DNA of 29,357 nucleotides from Acidimicrobiales bacterium (GCA_030830415.1 JAURNB010000073.1:1-29357), one strand, 5' to 3'; positions 7,600 through 14,951 are shown, counted from the first letter of the stretch. The notes: a model not told the origin generated them from the letters alone. Made by a program: numbers and translations.

Positions 7600-8136
7600 T
7601 TAAGGGAGTTGACCCACCGAAGCGAGGGCGAGTCGAATCAGCCTGTCGTGGCCGAGCGTCATTTCACGGCGCACTTCTTGGCTCACTGCTTGTTCTGGAG
7701 TAAACCATGCCAAGTCGAGTGCTTGTTGTGTTGGGCTGCATTCGCCCGTCACCGGCACAACAAAAGCCAAGCTCACCGCATGATGCCGTGGGTCGTGAAA
7801 CCCACTGATGTTCGGGTCTTGGAAATATTCCACCACAGTAAATGGTGCCGGCTCAGGCGGAATACGAGGGAACGCCAAAGGCCCTAAGTCTTTTTCCAGG
7901 TGTCGCAATAATGCTTCGCGGATCCGTTCGTTCAAGAGCACGCGACCCGACACCACCATGCGACTAATGGTTCCGTCTGCTGCTTGACGCAAAAGCATGC
8001 CCACATGCGTGACACGGCCTTCTTCATCAACACGCACCGGTACTGCGTCGACGTACACCAAGGGCACGCGATCGCGGATGTCGTTTAAGACGTCGGGCGA
8101 AACCCAACCTGTTCTGGTGTCAATTTGCTCGCTCAC
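7600..8136 (-). CDS. DUF4916 NUDIX-hydrolase-like protein
   Basis: A 178-residue protein with the DUF4916 pattern: GWVSPDVLNDIRDRVPLVYVDAVPVRVDEEGRV at the N-terminus, GMLLRQAADGTISRMVVSGRVLLNERIREALLRHLEKDLGP in the middle, and a C-terminal NUDIX-like strand pair. The middle part stands where a NUDIX box would be, but the canonical GX5EX7REUXEEXGU signature is degenerate (L-N-E-R-I-R-E-A-L-L-R-H-L-E-K-D-L-G), so hydrolase activity is uncertain. The family is restricted mostly to actinobacteria. The start is GTG at 8136, with AGGA about 8 nt upstream. Its upstream region contains repeat copy R1. Confidence 0.8.
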   Translation of the reverse strand: MSEQIDTRTGWVSPDVLNDIRDRVPLVYVDAVPVRVDEEGRVTHVGMLLRQAADGTISRMVVSGRVLLNERIREALLRHLEKDLGPLAFPRIPPEPAPFTVVEYFQDPNISGFHDPRHHAVSLAFVVPVTGECSPTQQALDLAWFTPEQAVSQEVRREMTLGHDRLIRLALASVGQLP

Positions 8137-8161
8137 ACCACCATCCTGCCAAACCCAAGGG

Positions 8162-8210
8162 TTCTCGGCGCGGTATGTCCCGCATTTCGTGACGCTACGC
8201 GCCGAGAAAA
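8162..8210. repeat. Palindromic repeat, copy R1
   Basis: A 49-bp element with perfect 11-bp arms TTCTCGGCGCG and CGCGCCGAGAA and a loop of about 25 nt starting G-TATGTCCCGC. It is nearly identical in its first 22 bp and last 13 bp to R2 (17276-17324) and related to R3 (9754-9800). It lies 12 nt after the metY stop codon and upstream of the DUF4916 gene. The 3' arm is not followed by a T-run on either strand, so it is not a classic intrinsic terminator. Confidence 0.75.
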
Positions 8211-8222
8211 CTCAGAGAGGGG

Positions 8223-9536
8223 TTATTTGATGGCTGCGAACCCGAGGTCGAGGTCGGCCAAGATGTCGGCGATGGATTCAAGACCCACAGACAAACGCAC
8301 GAGACCAGGATGCACGCCACTCGAAAGTTGCTCGGCTTCAGTGAGTTGGCTATGTGTGGTTGACGCTGGGTGAATAACCAAGCTGCGTACGTCGCCGATG
8401 TTGGCTACGTGGCTGTGCAATTGCAGCGCTTCAACAAACTTCTGACCAGCTTCACGGCCACCTTTGACGTTGAACGCAATGATGGAACCAAAGCCACGAC
8501 CTTCGAAGTATTTCTTCGCACGTGCGTGCCATGGGCTTGACGGCAAACCTGCCCATGAAATGCTCTCTACTCCAGCTTGCTTGCCTAAGTAGTCAGCAAC
8601 CTTTGCTGCGTTTTCCCAGTGACGATCCATGCGCAACGAGAGTGTTTCTACACCTTGCAAGATGGACCACGCATTGAATGGGCTCACTGCAGAACCAAGG
8701 TCGCGCAACATTTGTACACGTGCTTTGATGATGTAACTGCCTGCACCAAGTGCTGGCCAATACGCAAGGCCATGGTACGAAGGGTCTGGTTCGGTGAAGT
8801 TCGGGAATCGACCACTAGCCGAGAAGTCGAACTTTCCACCGTCGACAATTGCGCCAGCAATGCTGTTGCCGTGTCCGCCCATGAATTTTGTGAGTGAGTG
8901 CACAACAATGTCGGCACCCCACTGCAATGGACGAATGCCATACGGTGAAGGAACGGTGTTGTCGACGATGAGTGGAACACCCACGTCGTGCGCAACTTTT
9001 GATACGCCTTCAATATCGAACACATCGTTCTTTGGGTTCGCAAGAACTTCGCCGTAAAACGCTTTGGTGTTGGGGCGCACTGCGCTCTTCCACTGTTCCA
9101 AGTTGTCGGGGTCATCTACGAATGTCACTTCAATGCCCATCTTGGGAAGTGTGTAATGCAACAAGTTGTATGTGCCGCCATAAAGCGATGGTGAAGCAAC
9201 GATGTGGCTTCCTGCTTCAGCGAGGGTGAGAATGGCCAAAGTTTCTGCTGCTTGACCCGAGCTCACTACCAACGCACCTGGCAAACCCACTGCAGTTGTT
9301 GTTGCACCTTCAAGGTCGGCAACGCGTGCTTCAAGAACACCTTGGGTGGGGTTCATAATGCGGGTGTAGATGTTGCCAATTTCCGCAAGTGCGAAAAGGT
9401 TCTGAGCATGAGCCGAGTCGCGGAATTGATACGACGTCGTTTGGTAGATAGGAACAGCACGTGAACCCGTTGCTGGGTCTGGAGACTGGCCGGCGTGAAT
9501 TTGGCGGGTATCGAAACCCCAAGATGCATTTGTCAT
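8223..9536 (-). CDS. metY: O-acetylhomoserine sulfhydrylase (PLP-dependent)
   Basis: A 437-residue Cys/Met-metabolism PLP enzyme. It would make homocysteine from O-acetylhomoserine and sulfide in methionine synthesis. The N-terminus FDTRQIHAGQSPDPATGSRAVPIYQTTSY is typical of the MetY group. Further marks are YTRIMNPTQGVLEAR, the SSGQAAET stretch, DNTVPSPYGIRPLQWGAD and the PLP lysine in SLTKFMGGHG. C-terminal motifs (SLVIHPASTTHSQL, GLVRLSVGLE) are intact. Length and the insert after the PLP lysine (FPNFTEPDPSYHGLAYW) favour MetY over MetB/MetC. ATG 9536 is chosen because family similarity begins there and a promoter with a TAGGGT box ends 7 nt before it; the frame upstream overlaps the operator. 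The stop is followed by repeat R1. Confidence 0.93.
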   Translation of the reverse strand: MTNASWGFDTRQIHAGQSPDPATGSRAVPIYQTTSYQFRDSAHAQNLFALAEIGNIYTRIMNPTQGVLEARVADLEGATTTAVGLPGALVVSSGQAAETLAILTLAEAGSHIVASPSLYGGTYNLLHYTLPKMGIEVTFVDDPDNLEQWKSAVRPNTKAFYGEVLANPKNDVFDIEGVSKVAHDVGVPLIVDNTVPSPYGIRPLQWGADIVVHSLTKFMGGHGNSIAGAIVDGGKFDFSASGRFPNFTEPDPSYHGLAYWPALGAGSYIIKARVQMLRDLGSAVSPFNAWSILQGVETLSLRMDRHWENAAKVADYLGKQAGVESISWAGLPSSPWHARAKKYFEGRGFGSIIAFNVKGGREAGQKFVEALQLHSHVANIGDVRSLVIHPASTTHSQLTEAEQLSSGVHPGLVRLSVGLESIADILADLDLGFAAIK

Positions 9537-9543
9537 GGGAAAG

Positions 9544-9584
9544 ACCCTACCGACCAATTCCCGACCTGACAAGTCGGGAATTGG
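9544..9584 (-). promoter_or_regulatory. metY promoter with palindromic operator centred on the -35 box
   Basis: On the minus strand TTGTCA (9572-9567), a 17-nt spacer and TAGGGT (9549-9544) form a good sigma70-type promoter, with the ATG 7 nt further on, so the mRNA is probably leaderless. A perfect 12-bp inverted repeat, CCAATTCCCGAC (9584-9573) and GTCGGGAATTGG (9565-9554) with a 7-nt spacer, has the -35 box inside its spacer. A bound protein there would block RNA polymerase. From memory, the CCGAC-N7-GTCGG core resembles operators of Rrf2-family cysteine/Fe-S regulators; this assignment is inference. Confidence 0.7.
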
Positions 9585-9684
9585 CTCACAGAAAATATTT
9601 TCAGAATTTCGCCAAAAAAGTGTCCACTTTTGAGGGGGTCAAACATCTATATAGGGAAGGTTTCCTCATATCTGAAATCTTCAT

Positions 9685-9705
9685 CCCGCCACCCCTAAAG
9701 GCGGG
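9685..9705. other. Short inverted repeat CCCGCC/GGCGGG
   Basis: A 6-bp GC-only stem (9685-9690 and 9700-9705) with a 9-nt loop in the gap between ilvC and metY, next to the strong terminator at 9711-9740. No T-run follows on either strand. It could be an accessory hairpin of the terminator or have no role. The remainder of 9585-9684 is AT-rich; a possible TATATA at 9648-9653 was noted but no convincing promoter or RNA element. Confidence 0.4.
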
Positions 9706-9710
9706 AAACG

Positions 9711-9740
9711 AAAAGGCGCCACCTTGCGGTGGCGCCTTTT
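9711..9740. terminator. Bidirectional intrinsic terminator after ilvC
   Basis: A perfect 13-bp inverted repeat: AAAAGGCGCCACC (9711-9723), loop TTGC, GGTGGCGCCTTTT (9728-9740). It gives a GC-rich hairpin ending in a T4 run on either strand. It lies 63 nt beyond the ilvC stop and would end the ilvBNC transcript. The same hairpin works in the other direction, but no plus-strand gene reads into it. Confidence 0.85.
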
Positions 9741-9753
9741 CACTTTCCTTCTT

Positions 9754-9800
9754 TTTTCGGCGCGTAGCGTTGCAAAAAACGATACATACGGCGCCGAGAA
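9754..9800. repeat. Palindromic repeat, copy R3 (inverted relative to R1 and R2)
   Basis: Read on the minus strand it begins TTCTCGGCGCCGTATGT and ends GCAACGCTACGCGCCGAAAA, sharing both arms with R1 and R2, the GTATGT next to the 5' arm, and the TGCAACG of R2. It is 2 nt shorter and its arms are less perfect. It starts 3 nt after the ilvC stop codon, so, like the other copies, it sits directly at a gene 3' end. Confidence 0.7.
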
Positions 9801-9803
9801 CAC

Positions 9804-10832
9804 TCAGCCGCCGGAGGCGTCGGATACCTTCTGCTTACCAGCCGAGATCCATGGCATCATCGAGCGCAAGCGCTTGCCCACTTCTTCGATCTGGTGATCG
9901 GCTCCCGCTTTGCGCAGTTCGTTGAACTTCACGCGGCCGCCTTCGCTTTCTGCGATCCATTCTTTGGCGAACTTGCCGCTTTGAATTTCCTTCAGAATTT
10001 TCTGCATTTGCTTTTTGGTACTTGGTGTAACAATGCGTGGTCCGCGTGTGACGTCGCCGTACTCGGCAGTGTCGCTGATGCTGTAACGCATACCTGCAAT
10101 GCCTTCTTCGTACATGAGGTCAACAATGAGCTTCACTTCATGCAAGCACTCGAAGTACGCCATCTCTGGCTGGTAGCCAGCTTCAACAAGCGTTTCGAAT
10201 CCGGCTTGCACCAGTGAGGTCACTCCACCGCACAACACCACTTGCTCGCCGAACAAGTCGGTTTCAGTTTCTTCGGTGAATGTGGTTTCAATAATTCCTG
10301 CACGTGCTCCACCAATTGCTTGTGCGTATGACAAAGCAACTGCTTTTGCATTACCTGTTGCATCTTGTTCAACTGCAATGAGGCAAGGTACTCCGCCACC
10401 TTCGGTGTAGGTACGACGCACTAGGTGGCCAGGGCCCTTTGGTGCAATCATGATGACGTCGACACCCTTTGGTGGGCGAATGCGCTTGAAGCGAATGTTG
10501 AAACCGTGTGCAAATGCGAGTGCCTTGCCTGGTTTCATGTAACGCTTGATGTGATCGTTGTACGTTGCCTTCTGCTCGGTGTCGGGCATGGTGAGCATGA
10601 TGAGGTCTGCCCATTTGCATGCATCGGCAATGCTCTTCACGGTGAGGCCAGCAGCTGCAGCTTTGGCAGCCGACTTTGAGCCTTCGCGCAATCCAACAAC
10701 AACCTGCACGCCACTTTCTTTCAAGTTCAATGCGTGGGCATGACCCTGTGAGCCATAACCAATAATGGCCACTTTGCGACCCTTAATGATTGACGGGTCA
10801 GTGTCTGCCTCGTAATACAATTTTGCTGCCAT
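9804..10832 (-). CDS. ilvC: Ketol-acid reductoisomerase (class I)
   Basis: A 342-residue class I KARI that converts acetolactate and acetohydroxybutyrate to the dihydroxy acids of valine/isoleucine synthesis, using NADPH and Mg2+. The Rossmann motif IIGYGSQGHAHALNLKESG is at about residues 24-42. The knotted C-terminal domain shows the metal-binding DLFGEQVVLCGG and FECLHEVKLIVDLMYEEG segments, and ISDTAEYGD follows. Length is normal for the short class. It is the last gene of ilvBNC and overlaps the ilvN stop by 1 nt (TGATG). It is followed by R3 and a strong terminator. Confidence 0.97.
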   Translation of the reverse strand: MAAKLYYEADTDPSIIKGRKVAIIGYGSQGHAHALNLKESGVQVVVGLREGSKSAAKAAAAGLTVKSIADACKWADLIMLTMPDTEQKATYNDHIKRYMKPGKALAFAHGFNIRFKRIRPPKGVDVIMIAPKGPGHLVRRTYTEGGGVPCLIAVEQDATGNAKAVALSYAQAIGGARAGIIETTFTEETETDLFGEQVVLCGGVTSLVQAGFETLVEAGYQPEMAYFECLHEVKLIVDLMYEEGIAGMRYSISDTAEYGDVTRGPRIVTPSTKKQMQKILKEIQSGKFAKEWIAESEGGRVKFNELRKAGADHQIEEVGKRLRSMMPWISAGKQKVSDASGG

Positions 10833-11371
10833 CAGCTTGCCTTTCCTTTCACAGCGCGGGAATGCGCTTCGCGATCGAGTTTTGGTAACGCAATACGGCC
10901 TGTGCGCTGTAGTTCCACAATGCCGTATCCACGCAGTAATTCTTCAAAGTCATCGAGTTTTTCGGGTGAACCTTCCAAAGAAAGGGTAAGGGCGTCGACC
11001 CCTACAGCCAAAACCTTCGCCTCGAAGATATTGGCTAATTCTACGATTTGCCCCCGATTTTCCCCATCAGTGCGGACGGTAGCCATGAAAAGCTCCCTTT
11101 CAACCGATTTTTGGGGGTCAAGTTCAGAGATTCTCACTACTTCAATGAGTTTGAAGAGCTGTTTGACGATCTGCTCCAGGGTGGTTCCCTCCACATCGAC
11201 CACGATGGTGATGCGGCTGAACTGGGGGTCTTCCGTGGGGGCAACCGCCAGCGAGAAGATGTTGTAGCCGCGGCGGGCGAACAGGCTCGCCACCCGGGCC
11301 AACACACCGGCCTTGTTTTGTACCAGCACCGACAAGATGTGGTGACGCTGTGGAGTTGGATATGTGCTCAT
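10832..11371 (-). CDS. ilvN: Acetolactate synthase regulatory (small) subunit
   Basis: A 179-residue small subunit with an N-terminal ACT domain: HHILSVLVQNKAGVLARVASLFARRGYNIFSLAVAPTEDPQFSRITIVV. This binds valine and gives feedback control of the large subunit. The C-terminal part (RELFMATVRTDGENRGQIVELANIFEAKVLAVG...SLEGSPEKLDDFEELLRGYGIVELQRTGRIAL) is the catalytic-activation domain. It overlaps the ilvB stop by 4 nt (ATGA) and the ilvC start by 1 nt, so all three are translationally coupled. Confidence 0.96.
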   Translation of the reverse strand: MSTYPTPQRHHILSVLVQNKAGVLARVASLFARRGYNIFSLAVAPTEDPQFSRITIVVDVEGTTLEQIVKQLFKLIEVVRISELDPQKSVERELFMATVRTDGENRGQIVELANIFEAKVLAVGVDALTLSLEGSPEKLDDFEELLRGYGIVELQRTGRIALPKLDREAHSRAVKGKAS

Positions 11372-13116
11372 CGTAGATACTCCCGACGCTCGTTTTGTGA
11401 AGGCGGCAAGATGATGTCGTCATTGCTTGCACCTGCAGCAACCATTGGAAACACTTTTTCAAATTCTTCAACACGGAAGTCAACAACTACTGGACGGTCG
11501 TTGATGCTGTTGGCTCGCTCAATTGCTGGCGCTACTTCTTCAGGTGAGTCAACACGAATACCAACACAACCCATTGCTTCGGCCCACTTCACAAAGTCGG
11601 GGATGCCACCGCCAAGATCAACTTCGCTATAGCGCTCGCCATAGAACATCTCTTGCCACTGGCGCACCATGCCGAGGTATGAGTTGTTCAGAATTCCGAC
11701 CTTGATAGGAATGTTGCTAATTGAAGCAGTGATGAGTTCTTGCGCGGTCATTTGGAAACAACCATCGCCGTCAATTGCCCACACAGTTTTGTCGGGGCGA
11801 CCAACTTTTGCACCAATTGCTGCTGGCACAGAGAAGCCCATTGTTCCGAGGCCACCTGAGTTCACCCATGTATACGGTTCATCAAAATGCCAATACTGGC
11901 TCGACCACATCTGGTGTTGACCAACACCAGAAACCAAAATGGTTCCTTCTGGTGCATGGTCACGAATTTGCTCGAGGCAAAACTGTGGCTTCAATGCTGC
12001 ACCAGGTGCACTTGGCTCGTATGCCAATGGGAATTGTTCTTGCCATCCGCTGCAACGGCTACGCCATGGAGCAATATCGGCCTGCACTTCGCCACCATCA
12101 AGAAGTTCGCGCAGTGCTTTCAAAATTTCAATGCTGACAAGTTTGCAATCGCCAACAATAGGAACGTCGGGGCGACGTACTTTGCCTTGTTCTGCTGGGT
12201 CAATATCAACGTGAATGATTTTTGCTTCTTGCGCAAACGCAGAAACCTTGCCCGTTACACGGTCGTCGAAACGAGCGCCTAATGCAATGAGCAAATCGCT
12301 TTTTTGCATTGCAGTAACTGCAGCAGCGGTTCCGTGCATACCTGGCATACCCAAGCACAACGGGTGACTGTCGGGGAATGCGCCACGTGCCATGAGTGTT
12401 GTAACAACAGGAATGTTCAACAACTCTGCAATTTCGCGAACAACTTCTGCTGCACGCGATTTCAAAACGCCGCCTCCTAAATACAAAACAGGTCGTTGTG
12501 CGGCAAGCATTAACTTCGCTGCTTCTTTGATCATCCGTGGATGACCTTTAGTGGTGGGGTGATAGCCGGGAAGACTTGCTTGCACTTCTTCATCGGTTGG
12601 CCAATGCCATGTCATGGAGTTTTGCAAAACGTCTTTAGGAACGTCGATGAGTACAGGGCCGGGTCGACCAGTAGTTGCAATGTGAAATGCTTGACGAATA
12701 GCCAATGGAAGATCTTCCGCACTCATCACCAATTCGTTGTGCTTGGTAATGCTGCGCGTAATACCTACGGTGTCACATTCTTGAAAAGCATCGGTACCAA
12801 TTGCGGTAGTGGACACTTGGCCAGTAATGGCAACCATCGGAATGGAGTCCATGTATGCATCGCACAGAGGTGTCACCAAGTTGGTAGCAGCAGGTCCGCT
12901 CGTCACCATGGCTACGCCAGGACGACCAGTAACGTGCGCATAACCTTCGGCCATGTGCCCAGCGCCTTGTTCGTGGCGCACCAAAATGTGACGAATAGAC
13001 GACTTCAAGAGAGGGTCGTAGGCGGGCAAAATGCAGCCACCCGGATAGCCGAACATGACGTCGACGCTTTCCATCTCGAGCGCTTTAATAAGCGCTTCAG
13101 CTCCTGTGATTTTCAT
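11368..13116 (-). CDS. ilvB: Acetolactate synthase catalytic (large) subunit
   Basis: A 582-residue ThDP enzyme that condenses pyruvate to acetolactate, or pyruvate with 2-oxobutyrate, at the start of branched-chain amino acid synthesis. Catalytic E49 lies in RHEQGAGHMAEGYA. The FAD/CoA-fold middle domain follows, and the ThDP-Mg motif starts at DGDGCFQMTAQELITA and ends in GILNN. The start at 13116 has AGGAGAG 4 nt upstream; the longer frame to 13149 lies between the attenuator and this site. Expression should be controlled by the attenuator at 13209-13306. Confidence 0.96.
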   Translation of the reverse strand: MKITGAEALIKALEMESVDVMFGYPGGCILPAYDPLLKSSIRHILVRHEQGAGHMAEGYAHVTGRPGVAMVTSGPAATNLVTPLCDAYMDSIPMVAITGQVSTTAIGTDAFQECDTVGITRSITKHNELVMSAEDLPLAIRQAFHIATTGRPGPVLIDVPKDVLQNSMTWHWPTDEEVQASLPGYHPTTKGHPRMIKEAAKLMLAAQRPVLYLGGGVLKSRAAEVVREIAELLNIPVVTTLMARGAFPDSHPLCLGMPGMHGTAAAVTAMQKSDLLIALGARFDDRVTGKVSAFAQEAKIIHVDIDPAEQGKVRRPDVPIVGDCKLVSIEILKALRELLDGGEVQADIAPWRSRCSGWQEQFPLAYEPSAPGAALKPQFCLEQIRDHAPEGTILVSGVGQHQMWSSQYWHFDEPYTWVNSGGLGTMGFSVPAAIGAKVGRPDKTVWAIDGDGCFQMTAQELITASISNIPIKVGILNNSYLGMVRQWQEMFYGERYSEVDLGGGIPDFVKWAEAMGCVGIRVDSPEEVAPAIERANSINDRPVVVDFRVEEFEKVFPMVAAGASNDDIILPPSQNERREYLR

Positions 13117-13208
13117 TTGACTCTCCTGTATCACTCGTTCTTTTTGCATTCACTTCAAACCACTTATGACGTCTCATTTCGGCGTGTGTTGCGTTTTAGG
13201 CAACAAAA

Positions 13209-13230
13209 AAGCCCCCCATCTGGGAGGCTT
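13209..13230 (-). terminator. ilvB attenuator terminator hairpin
   Basis: In minus-strand RNA the arms AAGCCUCCC (13230-13222) and GGGGGGCUU (13217-13209) pair over 9 bp, with one G-U wobble and loop AGAU, and run into UUUUUU. This is a strong intrinsic terminator between the leader peptide and ilvB, about 92 nt before the ilvB start. It would stop transcription when the leader peptide is translated fast, i.e. when charged Val-tRNA is plentiful. Confidence 0.8.
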
Positions 13231-13234
13231 GGCG

Positions 13235-13258
13235 GCACGCGTGATATGTGACGCGTGC
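13235..13258 (-). promoter_or_regulatory. Attenuator upstream (pause-type) hairpin
   Basis: Perfect 8-bp inverted repeat GCACGCGT / ACGCGTGC with an 8-nt loop. It starts directly after the stop codon of the leader peptide (13259-13261) and ends 4 nt before the terminator hairpin. A ribosome stalled on the valine codons or parked at the stop would disturb it differently, as expected in attenuation. I could not define the antiterminator pairing with confidence. Confidence 0.65.
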
Positions 13259-13306
13259 CTACACGACGACGACCACCACAAGAACGGAAGTTGACGAAAT
13301 ACGCAC
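13259..13306 (-). CDS. ilvB leader peptide
   Basis: A 15-residue open frame with GTG start: M-R-I-S-S-T-S-V-L followed by six valines and TAG. The run of Ile, Val, Leu and six Val codons just before the stop is the hallmark of a branched-chain amino acid attenuator peptide. TTGTCA (13341-13336), 17 nt and CAGACT (13318-13313) lie upstream, with 6 nt to the GTG, so the peptide would be read from a leaderless mRNA. A longer frame from another GTG 27 nt upstream (24 residues) is possible but lies inside the proposed promoter. Confidence 0.75.
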   Translation of the reverse strand: MRISSTSVLVVVVVV

Positions 13307-13312
13307 GAGGAA

Positions 13313-13341
13313 AGTCTGCCATGCCAAAGCCACCTTGACAA
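13313..13341 (-). promoter_or_regulatory. ilvBNC promoter
   Basis: TTGTCA (13341-13336) is 5/6 to the -35 consensus, the spacer is exactly 17 nt, and CAGACT (13318-13313) is a weaker -10 box. Initiation 7 nt downstream falls on the GTG of the leader peptide. Layout and spacing match the metY promoter in the same window. Confidence 0.55.
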
Positions 13342-13357
13342 CCCCCTCTTCAAGATC

Positions 13358-13391
13358 TTGACGGCCGAGGTATTTGCACTTAGAGTGCAAA
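13358..13391 (+). promoter_or_regulatory. Haloalkane dehalogenase promoter with palindromic operator on the -10 box
   Basis: TTGACG (13358-13363), a 17-nt spacer and TAGAGT (13381-13386) make a good promoter. A perfect 8-bp inverted repeat TTTGCACT (13373-13380), TAG, AGTGCAAA (13384-13391) overlaps the -10 box. The symmetry and position suit repression by a dimeric TetR protein, and such a gene is encoded directly downstream in the same operon. The dehalogenase start has its own Shine-Dalgarno AGGGGA (13411 region) about 5 nt before the ATG. Confidence 0.65.
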
Positions 13392-13419
13392 AACATTCAC
13401 CGATGCATTCAGGGGAAAT

Positions 13420-14349
13420 ATGGACATTATCCGCACACCCGACGACCGCTTTTCAGGCCTCACCGCCTGGCCATACGCCCCGCGTTACACCGACATCGCT
13501 CGCGGCGACGGCACGGGCACATTACGCGTGCACCATATAGATGAAGGTGCGAACGGTTCTGACCCCGCTACCGAAACCATCTTGTGCATGCATGGCGAGC
13601 CCACCTGGAGCTACCTCTATCGCAAAATGATTCCCGTCTTTACTGCCGCAGGGCACCGCGTTGTTGCCCCCGACCTTGTGGGCTTTGGCCGCAGCGACAA
13701 ACCCACCGCGATGACCGACTACACCTACCAACGTCATGTTGACTGGATGGCCGAGTGGCTCACAACAAACGAACTCAACAATCTCACCTTGGTTTGCCAA
13801 GACTGGGGTGGGCTCATCGGACTTCGACTCGTTGCACAATTCCCTGAACGCTTTGCACGCGTTGTCACTGCCAATACTTTTCTCCCGACAGGTGACCGCG
13901 ACCCTGGTGAAGCTTTTCGCGCATGGCGCACGTACAGCCAAACAACACCCGACTTCAATGTGGGCAAAATTGTGCAAGGTGGCTGCGCACAACGCCCCAT
14001 CGGTGAAGAAAATGTGTCTGCATACGATGCCCCATTCCCCGACGACTCCTACAAAGCGGGCGCACGCATCTTCCCTACTCTCGTGCCCGGAGAACCAAAT
14101 GACCCATCGGCTCCCGCCAACCGCGCGGCATGGGAAGTACTCAGTACTTACACAAAACCTTTCCTCACCGCATTTGGCGATAGTGATGCCATCACCGGTG
14201 GTTCAGAGAAGCATTTCAAGAAACTCATTCCTGGTTGCGAAGGTCAAGCTCACACCATCGTTGCTGGTGGTGGACACTTCATTCAAGAAGACAAGGGTGA
14301 AGAACTCGCCACAATTGTCAACACTTTTATTGCGGCTAACCCGAGGTAA
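13420..14349 (+). CDS. Haloalkane dehalogenase (HLD-I like alpha/beta hydrolase)
   Basis: A 309-residue alpha/beta hydrolase that should cleave carbon-halogen bonds of haloalkanes to alcohol and halide. The oxyanion motif HGEPTWSYLYRKMIP begins at residue 58. The nucleophile elbow CQDWGG gives D128 with the halide-binding W129 next to it, the acid is D256 in FGDSDAITGG (the position of DhlA D260), and the base is H286 in GGGHFIQED. An acid after strand 7 and the overall length fit subfamily HLD-I. The cap region (about 155-230) determines substrate range and does not reveal it. The nearest alternative, an epoxide hydrolase, would lack the W after the nucleophile in this context. A TetR gene follows after 2 nt. 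Confidence 0.9.
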   Translation: MDIIRTPDDRFSGLTAWPYAPRYTDIARGDGTGTLRVHHIDEGANGSDPATETILCMHGEPTWSYLYRKMIPVFTAAGHRVVAPDLVGFGRSDKPTAMTDYTYQRHVDWMAEWLTTNELNNLTLVCQDWGGLIGLRLVAQFPERFARVVTANTFLPTGDRDPGEAFRAWRTYSQTTPDFNVGKIVQGGCAQRPIGEENVSAYDAPFPDDSYKAGARIFPTLVPGEPNDPSAPANRAAWEVLSTYTKPFLTAFGDSDAITGGSEKHFKKLIPGCEGQAHTIVAGGGHFIQEDKGEELATIVNTFIAANPR

Positions 14350-14351
14350 GA

Positions 14352-14951
14352 ATGTCTTCCACAGATCACAATGCTGCTTCAAGCGATGGTCGTGTTGCAC
14401 GTGGTGAACGCACACGCTCTTCCATTGCCGACGCTTTGTATGAACTGTTAGCCGAAGGCGTAGAAAACCCCAGCGGACGCGATATTGCTGAGCGAGCAAA
14501 TGTATCTTTACGCTCGGTATTTCAGCATTTCGACGACATTGAGGCGGTGTATGGCGAACTAGTCACCCGCCAACATGAACGTGTTGCTCCATTTCTTGAA
14601 CCCGTCAATAGTGAAGTTCCATTAAATGAGCGCATTGAAAAACTCATCGAAAGTCGCGACTCGATGTTTGCTCTTGCAGCACCGTTGCGGCGCAGTATGG
14701 GTACATACCGCGGTGTCAAAACATCTCACACCATTCGTCGTGCATTGACCTATTTGCACCGCGCTCAACGCGAGCAAATATTGCAGACGTTTGCACCAGA
14801 ACTGAATGGCAATGAACAATTGTTATTACAACTTGAAGTGTGTCTCTCGTTTGAAACGTGGAATCAATACACAAGTCAACATGGTTTGTCGAGAGCGGCC
14901 ACGCGCGGCCACCTACACAACTTGATAATGACGATGTTGGCAAATCCCTAA
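14352..14951 (+). CDS. TetR family transcriptional regulator
   Basis: A 199-residue regulator. The N-terminal helix-turn-helix is RSSIADALYELLAEGVENPSGRDIAERANVSLRSVFQHFDDIEAVYGEL, typical of TetR proteins, after a basic arm. The C-terminal ligand domain is helical and not diagnostic. It is co-transcribed with the haloalkane dehalogenase (2-nt gap), and a palindrome overlaps the promoter of this operon, so autoregulated repression of the dehalogenase is the simplest reading. The stop codon abuts the folD stop codon with no spacer. Confidence 0.9.
   Translation: MSSTDHNAASSDGRVARGERTRSSIADALYELLAEGVENPSGRDIAERANVSLRSVFQHFDDIEAVYGELVTRQHERVAPFLEPVNSEVPLNERIEKLIESRDSMFALAAPLRRSMGTYRGVKTSHTIRRALTYLHRAQREQILQTFAPELNGNEQLLLQLEVCLSFETWNQYTSQHGLSRAATRGHLHNLIMTMLANP

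Noticed and set aside
7596..7606. Terminator between the gene at 7277 and the DUF4916 gene
   Set aside because: CCCTTAAGGG is a short palindrome without a loop or T-run and is too small to be a credible terminator.
8162..8210. R1, R2 and R3 as ordinary intrinsic terminators
   Set aside because: The 3' arms end in GAGAA(AA) and not in a T-run on the sense strand of the preceding gene, and the loop sequence is conserved between copies. A separate, typical terminator already exists at 9711-9740 after ilvC.
9544..9710. SAM-type riboswitch or T-box in front of metY
   Set aside because: No conserved SAM-I, SAM-II, SAM-IV, SAH or T-box core was recognised. The strong palindrome lies at the -35 box, upstream of the probable transcription start, so it is better read as a DNA operator.
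13235..13258. Operator site for a repressor upstream of ilvB
   Set aside because: The GCACGCGT/ACGCGTGC palindrome could bind a protein, but its place directly after a Val-rich leader peptide and before a terminator fits an RNA attenuator better.
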